Source of the DNA: Gemmatimonadota bacterium
Lineage (GTDB): Bacteria; Gemmatimonadota; Gemmatimonadetes; Gemmatimonadales; GWC2-71-9
Direction: 5' to 3'
Length of the DNA: 64,000 bases
Assembly (NCBI GenBank): GCA_009692115.1
Contig: SHZU01000002.1
Span: forward strand, 310,001-374,000
Under the pieces are notes generated by a model. That model did not search any database, was not told where the DNA came from, and saw nothing but the letters and a program-made list of their open reading frames with translations. The position numbers and the translations under genes were made by a program. Positions 16,841 through 24,497 of the stretch are shown here, piece after piece (position 1 is the first letter of the stretch; every line of letters starts with the position of its first letter).

Positions 16841-18631
16841 GTGGTCATCGTCGCCGTGGTCATCGCCGCCATCGTCCTCTCGGGCGGGGTGTATTGGGGC
16901 TTGGAGCGGCTCGGATCCGCCGCCCTCGTCCCGGCCGCGCTCCGGGCCGGCGCGTGGCTGATCCTCGGCCTGCTGCTCCTGGATCTTTCCTGTGCCAGGC
17001 CACCGGAAGCCGGCCGCCCCCTGGTGCTGCTCGACGCCTCGCTGAGCATGGCGGGCGCCGGTGGACGTTGGGCCGAGGCCAGGGCCGCAGCCAACGGGGC
17101 CGGCGAGGTCCGGCTGGTCGGAACGTTAGGCGCCGACTCGCTACCAACCGGTGGTCGGTCAATGCTCGCCGGGGCGGTCGCCGCGGGCGCGGCGAGCGGC
17201 CGTCCGGTCTGGCTCGTCACCGACGGTGAGCTCGAGGACGGGTCCGAGATCCCCGCCGACATCCTGGCGCAGGCCGGGATCAAATTGTTTGCTCGCCCGC
17301 GCGGGCCCGACCTGGCGTTGGTGCGGGTTTCGGGGCCCGAGCGCATCGCGGTTGGTGACACCCTCCGACTCGATGTGGAAGTGTCCGGATTCGAGGTCCC
17401 CGACCGAACCCAGGTAACCCTTGACGTGTCGTCCGGGGACGTCCGTTGGCTTTCGGCCACCGTTCCCCTCACCAACGGGTCCGGGGCGGTCGTCATCGAA
17501 GGGGCGCTGCCCCCAACGGCCGTTCCAGGACGCCACCTGCTCACGCTTGCCCTTCGAGACGCCCGGGACGGGGAACCCCGGACGGATCGGCGACTCCACG
17601 CGATCGTCGTGCTCCCGACCCCGGGCATCGTGGTCGTGGCCAACCCGGCCAGTTGGGAAAGCCGGTTCTTCTTCCGGACTATCGGCGAGGTCGCGGCGCT
17701 CCCGGTCCGGGGATACTTCGCGGTGGCCCCCAATCGGTGGGCCCGGATGGGCGATCTCACCCCGGTATCGGCCGCCGAAGTCGATCAAGCCGTGGCCCGG
17801 GCCGATCTCCTCGTCCAGTTCGGTGACGGTCCCGATCGGAGCCGCCGGAGTGCCGCGCGCGGCCGATTGGACTGGGTGGCGACGTCGAAGACCTCGCTCC
17901 CGGCCGAGGGCGACTGGTACCTCCTGCCAGGTGGGGTATCGCCGGTGTCGGGCGCCTTCGTGGGCTTGCCGGTTGATAATTTTCCACCGGCGGCGGCGCT
18001 AGTGGCGCTCACGCCGGGCCCGGGCGACTGGGTTGGTCTGGTCGGTCAGCTGAGCCGGCGGGGGGGCGAACGTCCGGCAGTGGTGGGCCGGGATTCCGCG
18101 GGGCGCCGCGAGGTGCTGGTCGGGGCGGCCGGTCTGTGGCGCTGGGCGTTTCGCGGCGGCCAAAGCGAACAGGCGTACCGCGCGTGGGTGGCCGCGACGA
18201 CAACCTGGCTTCTGGGCGCCAGTGATTCGGCAACCGGCCGGGCCCGGCCGGTTCGGGCGGTGGTCGCCCAGGGGCGGCCGGTGGTGTTTGAGCGCCTCCG
18301 GCCTGATGTCAGTACCCTTCGCGTCGATCTCCGCCACCCAGCCGGCGATCGGTCCGACACGCTTCGGTTCGACGGGTCTGGACGAGCCGAGCTGTTCTTG
18401 GCTCCCGGGAGGTACGACTACCGGCTCGAGGGCGGCGGAAGCGGGCTGGTGGGCGTTGAGGTCTACTCCGAGGAGTGGCTGCCCCGGCCGGTGGTCGTGC
18501 CGGAGCGGGAAGCCACCGCCGCGCCGCCGGCCGGGCGAGCCCCGCTTCGGGACCAACTGTGGCTCTTCGCGCTGGTCATCGTGACGCTCTCGGGCGAGTG
18601 GTGGTGGCGGCGCCGGGCCGGGCTTCGATAG
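16841..18631 (+). CDS. Membrane-anchored von Willebrand factor A-type protein, function unknown
   Basis: 596 residues starting at a GTG that directly follows the M23 stop. Two N-terminal membrane segments (about 2-20 and 35-52) are followed by a compact VWA fold with the MIDAS metal motif DASLS (65-69) and TDGELEDG near 128. A long beta-rich periplasmic region follows, and a C-terminal membrane helix lies just before the last RRRAG residues. The layout resembles the BatA/membrane-VWA group. Its position between the ftsZ-linked peptidase and ftsY suggests an envelope or division role, but that is inference. Confidence 0.7.
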   Translation: MVIVAVVIAAIVLSGGVYWGLERLGSAALVPAALRAGAWLILGLLLLDLSCARPPEAGRPLVLLDASLSMAGAGGRWAEARAAANGAGEVRLVGTLGADSLPTGGRSMLAGAVAAGAASGRPVWLVTDGELEDGSEIPADILAQAGIKLFARPRGPDLALVRVSGPERIAVGDTLRLDVEVSGFEVPDRTQVTLDVSSGDVRWLSATVPLTNGSGAVVIEGALPPTAVPGRHLLTLALRDARDGEPRTDRRLHAIVVLPTPGIVVVANPASWESRFFFRTIGEVAALPVRGYFAVAPNRWARMGDLTPVSAAEVDQAVARADLLVQFGDGPDRSRRSAARGRLDWVATSKTSLPAEGDWYLLPGGVSPVSGAFVGLPVDNFPPAAALVALTPGPGDWVGLVGQLSRRGGERPAVVGRDSAGRREVLVGAAGLWRWAFRGGQSEQAYRAWVAATTTWLLGASDSATGRARPVRAVVAQGRPVVFERLRPDVSTLRVDLRHPAGDRSDTLRFDGSGRAELFLAPGRYDYRLEGGGSGLVGVEVYSEEWLPRPVVVPEREATAAPPAGRAPLRDQLWLFALVIVTLSGEWWWRRRAGLR

Positions 18632-18645
18632 TACTAAGTTCCAGC

Positions 18646-19581
18646 ATGACATCCTCCCGGGTTACCCAGGCCAAGAAATCGTCGCTCTGGGGTAAGCTCA
18701 AGAGACTGGCCCTGACCGACGTGGGCGCGTTGGTTCGGGGCTTCAAGGCCGCCGACCTCGAGGCCATGGAGCGGGTGCTACTCGAATCGGATTTCGGGAT
18801 CGCGGCCACCACCGATATTCTCGACGACTTGGAATCTCAGGTTCGTCGGGGCAAGCTCAAATCCGAGGATGACGTCAAGCGGGCGATTGCCGAGCGGGTC
18901 GCGGTGCTGTTGGCGGGACCGGCCGCCCCGGGAACGCTCCGGCGCCCGGCCTCCGGACCGACCGTGCTCCTCGTGATGGGGGTGAACGGCACCGGCAAGA
19001 CCACGACGGTGGCCAAACTGGCTGCCCGGTTCAAGCGCCAAGGCGACTCGGTGCTGCTCGTGGCCGCCGACACCTACCGGGCCGGCGCCATCGACCAATT
19101 GAAGATTTGGGCCGATCGCATCGGAGTGCCATGTGTCAGCGGGGCACCGGGAGGTGACCCGGCGGCCGTCGCGTTCGACGGCCTGGAGGCGGCCTCCGCC
19201 CGGGGGGCGAGTCTGGTCATCATCGACACGGCCGGTCGGCTTCATACCCAAGACGGGCTGATGGACGAGCTCCGGAAGGTGGGGCGGGTCATCAGCCGGA
19301 AGATCACCGACGCCCCGCATGAGGCGTTTCTCGTCCTCGATGGCACGGTGGGCCAGAATGCGGTCCAACAGGCCAGGGCCTTCACCCAAGCGATTCGACC
19401 AACCGGGTTGGTGATTACCAAACTCGACGGCACCGCCCGTGGCGGGGCGGCGGTCGCGCTCCGCCGGGAACTCGACGTGCCGATTCGGTTTCTCGGGCTT
19501 GGCGAAGGCCTCGACGATCTCGTCGAATTCGATCCGCTCGCGTTTGGACGAGAGTTGGTCGAAAGTGGTGCCGATGAGTGA
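18646..19581 (+). CDS. ftsY: Signal recognition particle receptor FtsY
   Basis: The SRP receptor GTPase that delivers ribosome-nascent chains to the Sec translocon. The 311-residue protein consists of the N domain and GTPase G domain, with P loop GVNGTGKT (112-119), DTYRAGA, DTAGRLHTQ, TKLDGTARGG and the closing GLGEGLDDL. The acidic A domain is essentially absent, as in many non-enterobacterial FtsY proteins. ATG 18646 is preferred to in-frame upstream codons lying inside the VWA gene. It overlaps recG. Confidence 0.95.
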   Translation: MTSSRVTQAKKSSLWGKLKRLALTDVGALVRGFKAADLEAMERVLLESDFGIAATTDILDDLESQVRRGKLKSEDDVKRAIAERVAVLLAGPAAPGTLRRPASGPTVLLVMGVNGTGKTTTVAKLAARFKRQGDSVLLVAADTYRAGAIDQLKIWADRIGVPCVSGAPGGDPAAVAFDGLEAASARGASLVIIDTAGRLHTQDGLMDELRKVGRVISRKITDAPHEAFLVLDGTVGQNAVQQARAFTQAIRPTGLVITKLDGTARGGAAVALRRELDVPIRFLGLGEGLDDLVEFDPLAFGRELVESGADE

Positions 19582-21686
19582 CCGACTCCTCACCTAGATT
19601 TTCGAGCGGCTCCAAGGCCCCGATCCGCCTGGACATGTCGGTCAAGTTCTTGAAAGGGATCGGCGAACGACGCGCTGAGGGACTGGCCCGGCTCGGCATC
19701 GAGACCGCGCACGACCTGTTGTGGCACCTCCCCCACCGATACATCGATGCATCGTCAGTGACCCCGATCGTCAAGCTCGCGGTCGGCGCCGATGCCGCCG
19801 CGGTGGGGCGGGTCGTCGCCAAAGGCATTCTGCCGACCCGGAAGGGCCTCCGGATCTTTCACGCCGTCCTCCGCGACCAGACCGGGGCCATCGAATGCGT
19901 GTGGCCCGGCCAGGCGTTCCTCGATCGGAGTATCGTCGTCGGGCAGACCCTCCTCGTGGCCGGCCCGATCCGGTTCTACCACGGTCGCCAAATGGCTCCG
20001 CGAGAATTCATCGTCCTGGCGGAGGAGGGCGACGATGATTCGCCGGACCCCTTGGCAGCCGGCCGGGTGCTGTCGGTCTATCCGGCCACCGAGGGCTTAA
20101 GCCACAAGCTGATCCGCGGGGTCATTGACCGGCACCTCGACAGCCTGGTCGCCCTCTCGGCCGAAATTCTGCCCGACGACCTCAGGGTCCGGTTCCAGCT
20201 TCCAGCCCTCCCAGAGGCACTGCGGGCCGTGCACCACCCGACCTCGGTTGCCGAGGCAGAGAGGGGGCGGCGGCGATTGGCGTTGGATGAGCTGCTCGAC
20301 CTCCAGGTCATGCTCGGACGGGCCCGATTCATCGCCAAACGGGGCCGCCAGGGAGTGGCGTTTGAGAATCGGCGGGACTTGACCACCCGGCTCAAGGCCA
20401 CGCTACCGTGGCCGCTGACCGAGGATCAACGGCGGGCGCTCAAAGAAATCATCGGCGACATGACGGCGCCGGACCGGATGCACCGGTTGCTGATGGGCGA
20501 CGTCGGTACCGGCAAGACGGTGGTGGCTCTGTTCGCCATGCTTCTGGCCGTCGAAAACGACTACCAGGCTGCCCTGATGGCCCCGACCGAGTTGTTGGCC
20601 GAGCAACATTACGCGACGCTATCCCGGATGCTCGAGCCGCTCGGCATTGCCCCGGGCCTTCTGGTCGGGCGGCTTGGCGTTCGCGAAAAGGAAACCGTCC
20701 GAAAACAACTGGCAAGCGGGGCGATGCGAGTGGTCGTCGGCACCCATGCCCTCGTCCAGGAGACGGTCACCTTCCAGCGTCTCGGCCTGGCGGTCATCGA
20801 TGAGCAACACCGCTTTGGGGTCGAACAGCGGGCGGCCCTGATGTCGAAGGGCTCGGCGCCCGACGTTCTGCTGCTTTCGGCGACCCCGATTCCTCGGTCG
20901 CTGGCCCTGACCCGGTACGGCGACCTCGATCTCAGCGTGGTCAAACAGCGGCCGCCTGGGCGGGGCACCATCCGCACCGCAGTGCGGGGAACGGCCCAAC
21001 GGGATCAAGTCCTCACCTTTGTCGAGGCCGAGTGCCGGGCCGGCCGCCAGGCCTACGTGGTGCTCCCGGTCATCGATGAAACCGAGAAGGCTGACCTCCT
21101 GGCCGCCAAGACGATGGCGGATACCCTGATCGGCCGGTGGCCCGACTTGGTCGTTGGGCTGGTCCACGGCAAGCTCAAATCGGCCGACCGAGACCGGGTG
21201 ATGCGAGCCTTCCGGGCCGGGGAGATCAGCGTGCTGGTCGCGACGACCGTCATTGAAGTCGGTATCGACGTTCCCAATGCCACGATCATGGTCATCGAGC
21301 ATCCAGAACGGTTCGGATTGGCCCAGCTGCACCAACTGCGGGGACGGGTTGGGCGGGGCGGCCAGGCGAGCCACTGTGTCCTGATCAGTCGTTATCCGGC
21401 CACCCGGCTCAAGGCGTTCGCGGCCACCGACGACGGATTTCGGATTGCCGAACTGGACCTGGAGGAACGCCGCCAGGGAGACTTGCTCGGGCAACGGCAG
21501 TCGGGCACGGCGGACATTCGGGTAGCCAGATTTCCGGACGACAATGACTTGCTGGCGACGGCCCGGGAACTCGCCGAGGCGGTTCTCGGTGAGGATCCTG
21601 GCCTCGACATGACCCGAAACAAAGCCCTCAAGGCCAAGGCGTTGGCCAGGTATCCAAACGCGGAAGTCCTTTTTCGGGTTGGGTAA
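19578..21686 (+). CDS. recG: ATP-dependent DNA helicase RecG
   Basis: RecG remodels stalled replication forks and branch-migrates Holliday junctions. The 702 residues comprise an N-terminal wedge/OB domain (HLPHRYIDAS near 50) and superfamily 2 helicase domains, with Walker A GDVGTGKT from 307, the RecG-type DEQH box at 408, QLRGRVGRGG near 580 and the C-terminal DLEERRQGDLLGQRQSG. Start GTG 19578 overlaps the ftsY stop. Length matches the family. Confidence 0.95.
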   Translation: MTDSSPRFSSGSKAPIRLDMSVKFLKGIGERRAEGLARLGIETAHDLLWHLPHRYIDASSVTPIVKLAVGADAAAVGRVVAKGILPTRKGLRIFHAVLRDQTGAIECVWPGQAFLDRSIVVGQTLLVAGPIRFYHGRQMAPREFIVLAEEGDDDSPDPLAAGRVLSVYPATEGLSHKLIRGVIDRHLDSLVALSAEILPDDLRVRFQLPALPEALRAVHHPTSVAEAERGRRRLALDELLDLQVMLGRARFIAKRGRQGVAFENRRDLTTRLKATLPWPLTEDQRRALKEIIGDMTAPDRMHRLLMGDVGTGKTVVALFAMLLAVENDYQAALMAPTELLAEQHYATLSRMLEPLGIAPGLLVGRLGVREKETVRKQLASGAMRVVVGTHALVQETVTFQRLGLAVIDEQHRFGVEQRAALMSKGSAPDVLLLSATPIPRSLALTRYGDLDLSVVKQRPPGRGTIRTAVRGTAQRDQVLTFVEAECRAGRQAYVVLPVIDETEKADLLAAKTMADTLIGRWPDLVVGLVHGKLKSADRDRVMRAFRAGEISVLVATTVIEVGIDVPNATIMVIEHPERFGLAQLHQLRGRVGRGGQASHCVLISRYPATRLKAFAATDDGFRIAELDLEERRQGDLLGQRQSGTADIRVARFPDDNDLLATARELAEAVLGEDPGLDMTRNKALKAKALARYPNAEVLFRVG

Positions 21687-21734
21687 ACGGCTAGAAAGAC
21701 AATTCACATTATACTATTGTTGAAAAAGGACAAA

Positions 21735-22073
21735 ATGAAACGAGTACTGCAATTCATCTTTACGCTGGTGTTGTTGGTGATGCTCACCGTCACCATCCGG
21801 GCCAGCTTGGGGGAGAACGTCTTCACGGCCGGCGGCCGGCTGTGGGCCGATTGGTGGTTCAAGGCCACCCTGGTCGACGCGTATTCCGGGTTCGCGGCGG
21901 TGTTCGTCTGGATTGGTTGGCGAGAACGATCGGGATTGGCCCGGGCCACCTGGTTCGTCCTCCTGATGACCCTCGGAAACATTGCGATTGCCGCCTACTT
22001 CCTCCTGGCTCTCAAGGACCTCGAAGGCCCGGGCATCGATGGCCTGTTTACCCGGAAGGCGGCGCGGGCGTGA
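21735..22073 (+). CDS. DUF1475 family small membrane protein
   Basis: 112 residues with three membrane segments (about 4-20, 36-56 and 70-92). The opening MKRVLQFIF and the RASLGENVF that follows the first helix are characteristic of DUF1475. Function is unknown. ATG 21735 has AAAGGA upstream; an in-frame TTG at 21717 is less likely. The leader is unusually AT-rich for this window and contains TATACT at 21710-21715, a good -10 box without a clear -35, so a new transcript may begin here. Stop and next start overlap (GTGA). Confidence 0.75.
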   Translation: MKRVLQFIFTLVLLVMLTVTIRASLGENVFTAGGRLWADWWFKATLVDAYSGFAAVFVWIGWRERSGLARATWFVLLMTLGNIAIAAYFLLALKDLEGPGIDGLFTRKAARA

Positions 22074-22849
22074 CCCCGATGCTCGGCGGGTTGGCCCTTG
22101 CCCTCGGGCTTCTGACTCTGGTGTGGGTTGGCAGCGTGGCACGGAAGGATGCCAGTTTGGTCGATCGGTTCTGGGGCCTCGGCTTCGTGGTGCTGGCCGC
22201 GTACTACTGGAACACCGCTCTGGAACCGCCGGCCGACGCCCGGGTGGTCCGGAACCTGACGCTTGGACTCGTCGGCCTCTGGGGGCTCCGCCTCTCCGGG
22301 TACCTCACCTGGCGGAACTGGGGCCACGGCGAGGATTATCGGTACCAGTCGATGCGCCGGGCGGGCGGACCCCGATTCTGGTGGGGCAACCTGTTCACGG
22401 TGCACTATCTCCAGGCCGTGATCATGTGGTTCGTGTCGTTGCCCCTGCTCGCAATGTTCCAGGGCCGGGCGTCCCTCGGGCAGCCGATGGTCTGGCTTGG
22501 GCTCGGCCTGTTTGCCGTCGGGTTCTTCTTCGAGGCCGCCGGCGACTGGCAGTTGACCACGTTTCGGGCCAACCCGGCCAATCGCGGCCGAGTCCTCGAC
22601 TCCGGGGTGTGGCGGTACACACGGCACCCCAACTACTTCGGTGATGCCTGTCTCTGGTGGGGCTTCTACTGCCTCGCGGTGGCGGCGGGAGGCGCCTGGA
22701 CCGGGTTGAGCGCTCTGGTGATGACGGCCCTGTTGCTGAAGGTGTCCGGTGTTGTGTTGTTGGAAAAGAAATTGATCGAGACCAAACCCCAATACCGGGA
22801 GTACGTCGCTCGGACCAGCTCCTTTATTCCCTGGCCCCCCAAGCGATGA
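22070..22849 (+). CDS. DUF1295 / steroid 5-alpha-reductase C-terminal family membrane protein
   Basis: 259 residues with about six membrane segments. Family marks are DRFWGLGFV near the N-terminus, YRYQSMR, and near the C-terminus SGVWRYTRHPNYFGDACLWWG and PQYREYVARTSSFIPW. These proteins resemble isoprenylcysteine methyltransferases and steroid reductases in their NADPH/SAM-binding C-terminus, but their substrate is unknown. They often sit beside DUF1475, DUF2878 and cyclopropane fatty acid synthases. GTG 22070 overlaps DUF1475; ATG 22079 is an alternative start. Confidence 0.85.
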   Translation: MTPMLGGLALALGLLTLVWVGSVARKDASLVDRFWGLGFVVLAAYYWNTALEPPADARVVRNLTLGLVGLWGLRLSGYLTWRNWGHGEDYRYQSMRRAGGPRFWWGNLFTVHYLQAVIMWFVSLPLLAMFQGRASLGQPMVWLGLGLFAVGFFFEAAGDWQLTTFRANPANRGRVLDSGVWRYTRHPNYFGDACLWWGFYCLAVAAGGAWTGLSALVMTALLLKVSGVVLLEKKLIETKPQYREYVARTSSFIPWPPKR

Positions 22850-23409
22850 CTGGTCGGGGAGACCCTCGGCTTCGGAGCCTGCTCGATCAGCTCACCGGCC
22901 ATCGGCCCCTCGACCGGGCCGAGGCCCGTCACCGCGAAGCAATGCTCGATCTTTGCCGGTCGCCGGCCCCGTTTTCCGCGACGCAATTCGAGCCGGGGCA
23001 CTTCACCGCCAGCGCCCTGGTGGTTTCAACCACAGCGCACCGGGTGCTGCTGATTCAGCATCCGACGCTTGACCGGTGGCTCCAACCCGGGGGCCATATT
23101 GACCCGGAAGATGCGACCGTGCTCGACGCCGCGACTCGGGAGGTTCGAGAGGAAACCGGGTGTGAGCCCGAGTTCGACCCGACGGTCGTCGATCTGGATG
23201 TCCATCGGATTCCGGCCCGGGTTAATCGGGCGGCGCATGATCACCACGACGTGCGATTCATTGCCCGGGTAGGAGGGATGCCACCGATCGCGAGCGGGGA
23301 GGGCATCGGGGGCGAATGGTGCGACTTGGCGGTGGCGCTCCGGCGGGCCACCGACTCAGGGTTGGTCCGCCTGCTGACCAAGGCGGTCGGTGGTGGGCTG
23401 CTTCGGTAG
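22846..23409 (+). CDS. Nudix hydrolase
   Basis: 187 residues. The Nudix box runs from GGHIDPEDA through AATREVREETGC (about residues 84-107) and matches the G-x5-E-x7-REUxEE pattern except that the first Glu position carries Asp. Nudix enzymes cleave nucleoside diphosphates linked to another group; the substrate cannot be told from sequence. ATG 22846 overlaps the DUF1295 stop. The last 54 nt overlap the convergent DUF2878 gene on the other strand. Confidence 0.85.
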   Translation: MTGRGDPRLRSLLDQLTGHRPLDRAEARHREAMLDLCRSPAPFSATQFEPGHFTASALVVSTTAHRVLLIQHPTLDRWLQPGGHIDPEDATVLDAATREVREETGCEPEFDPTVVDLDVHRIPARVNRAAHDHHDVRFIARVGGMPPIASGEGIGGEWCDLAVALRRATDSGLVRLLTKAVGGGLLR

Positions 23410-23919
23410 TTTAGCGGCCGCCACCGTCAGCACTGGAAAGCAAACGCCCCAGACCACGGCCAGGGCCAAATAGCTCAGCCGCCGATCGGGCGCGAACCGA
23501 ACCGCGCCAAGCGCCTCGCCGGCCCGAAATGCCAGCGGTCCGCCCACGGCCCCAACAACGGCCGCGAGGGCAGGCCGACCTCGAAGCCACCGAAAGCCGA
23601 AACGCAGCGTGGTTGCGAATTGAATCCAGAGGACGGCAATCCAGGGCGGGCAGAGCCAGGGTACCGCGCGCCATGGGCTCGCATAGCTGAGGATGCCGGC
23701 GGCCTGCAGGCCGGATTCGATCCCCAGTCCGAGGGCGGCGGCCAGGCCAAGGAGTCGGATCTCCGGTTCCGGGTCCGGGAGGGAACGGAGGTGGAGCCCG
23801 ACAATCGCCAGCCCAACGCCGGCCCCGATAAATGGATGGCCGTTGGCGGCGCCCATGACGCACGCAAACCAGCCGATCTGCTGGCCCAGAACGTTCGCGG
23901 CGGGATGGGTCAACCCCAT
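23356..23919 (-). CDS. DUF2878 family membrane protein
   Basis: 187 residues, about five or six membrane segments, with the family pattern IGWFACVMGA near the N-terminus, ESGLQAAGIL in the middle and PLAFRAGEALGA. Function is unknown. DUF2878 genes commonly accompany DUF1295 and fatty-acid modifying enzymes in photooxidative or lipid stress clusters. Here it faces DUF1475-DUF1295-Nudix convergently and overlaps the Nudix 3' end by 54 nt. Confidence 0.75.
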   Translation of the reverse strand: MGLTHPAANVLGQQIGWFACVMGAANGHPFIGAGVGLAIVGLHLRSLPDPEPEIRLLGLAAALGLGIESGLQAAGILSYASPWRAVPWLCPPWIAVLWIQFATTLRFGFRWLRGRPALAAVVGAVGGPLAFRAGEALGAVRFAPDRRLSYLALAVVWGVCFPVLTVAAAKLPKQPTTDRLGQQADQP

Positions 23920-23968
23920 CCCGCCGCCGGGGACGAACGATGCTTGGGTTCGGACCCGAACCCGGGCG

Positions 23969-24214
23969 CTACCTGACCCCGGCGGTTTGCTCCTCCGCGA
24001 CTGGCCGGGTCCGGAAGTCGAAGTGGGCTGCCTGCACCGTTTCGTAGTTGCGGGCTGTCCGAATCCGGGTGATACGTCGGCCGAAAATGTCGACTCGGCG
24101 CGTGGTGACCCCAGGGAAAATCGGCGAGACCTCGTACCACATGTTGGGCGACAGTCGGGGATACCGGAGCGTGTGCTCGGACTTCAATCGGGCTTGCATG
24201 TGCTGCGAGGACAT
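23969..24214 (-). CDS. Small unknown protein upstream of DUF2878
   Basis: 81 residues, basic, with no membrane segment. It has a compact centre MWYEVSPIFPG, then TRRVDIFGRRITRIRT and a tail AAHFDFRTRP that look like a small beta-rich fold. The ATG at 24214 has AGAGG about 7 nt upstream on the minus strand, which supports it over the longer reading from 24304. I do not recognise the family. It lies 49 nt upstream of DUF2878 in the same direction and may share a transcript. Confidence 0.6.
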   Translation of the reverse strand: MSSQHMQARLKSEHTLRYPRLSPNMWYEVSPIFPGVTTRRVDIFGRRITRIRTARNYETVQAAHFDFRTRPVAEEQTAGVR

Positions 24215-24440
24215 CAGACAACCTCTCAAGGCTCGAGGGGTGGAACGGCCGGCCACCAGGGCCGTATCTCCGGAACGGCACCGAGATGCTGGCGACCCAA
24301 ACATTGGTCAGATTTGTCAACACCGCAAGACATGAAAAACGAAGCACTGTATGGTTTGTTGACGCCCAGCTGTTCCCGGGATTACCTGCTAAAGACGGCC
24401 GGGCCGGTCCCGGCTTGCCCAGACCAAAGACCCCGGCCAA

Positions 24441-24470
24441 TTGACCCCGTGTTCGCCTCCTCGGTACAAT
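24441..24470 (+). promoter_or_regulatory. Sigma-70-type promoter for asnS
   Basis: TTGACC (24441-24446) and TACAAT (24465-24470) are spaced by 18 nt, with five of six matches at each box. Transcription would start near 24477, about 20 nt before ATG 24498. The rest of the 283-nt gap back to 24214 holds no gene that I can support. Confidence 0.75.
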
Positions 24471-24497
24471 AGGCACCCGCACTAACGGAATCTCGGT

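Noticed and set aside
24316-24363. Inverted repeat GTCAACA...TGTTGAC in the asnS upstream gap
   Set aside because: Only 7 bp per arm with a 34-nt spacer; it is compatible with chance and matches no operator that I know.
23693-24472. Plus-strand frame of 259 codons in the DUF2878-asnS region
   Set aside because: It covers two minus-strand genes and the asnS promoter, has low-complexity content and no plausible start site.
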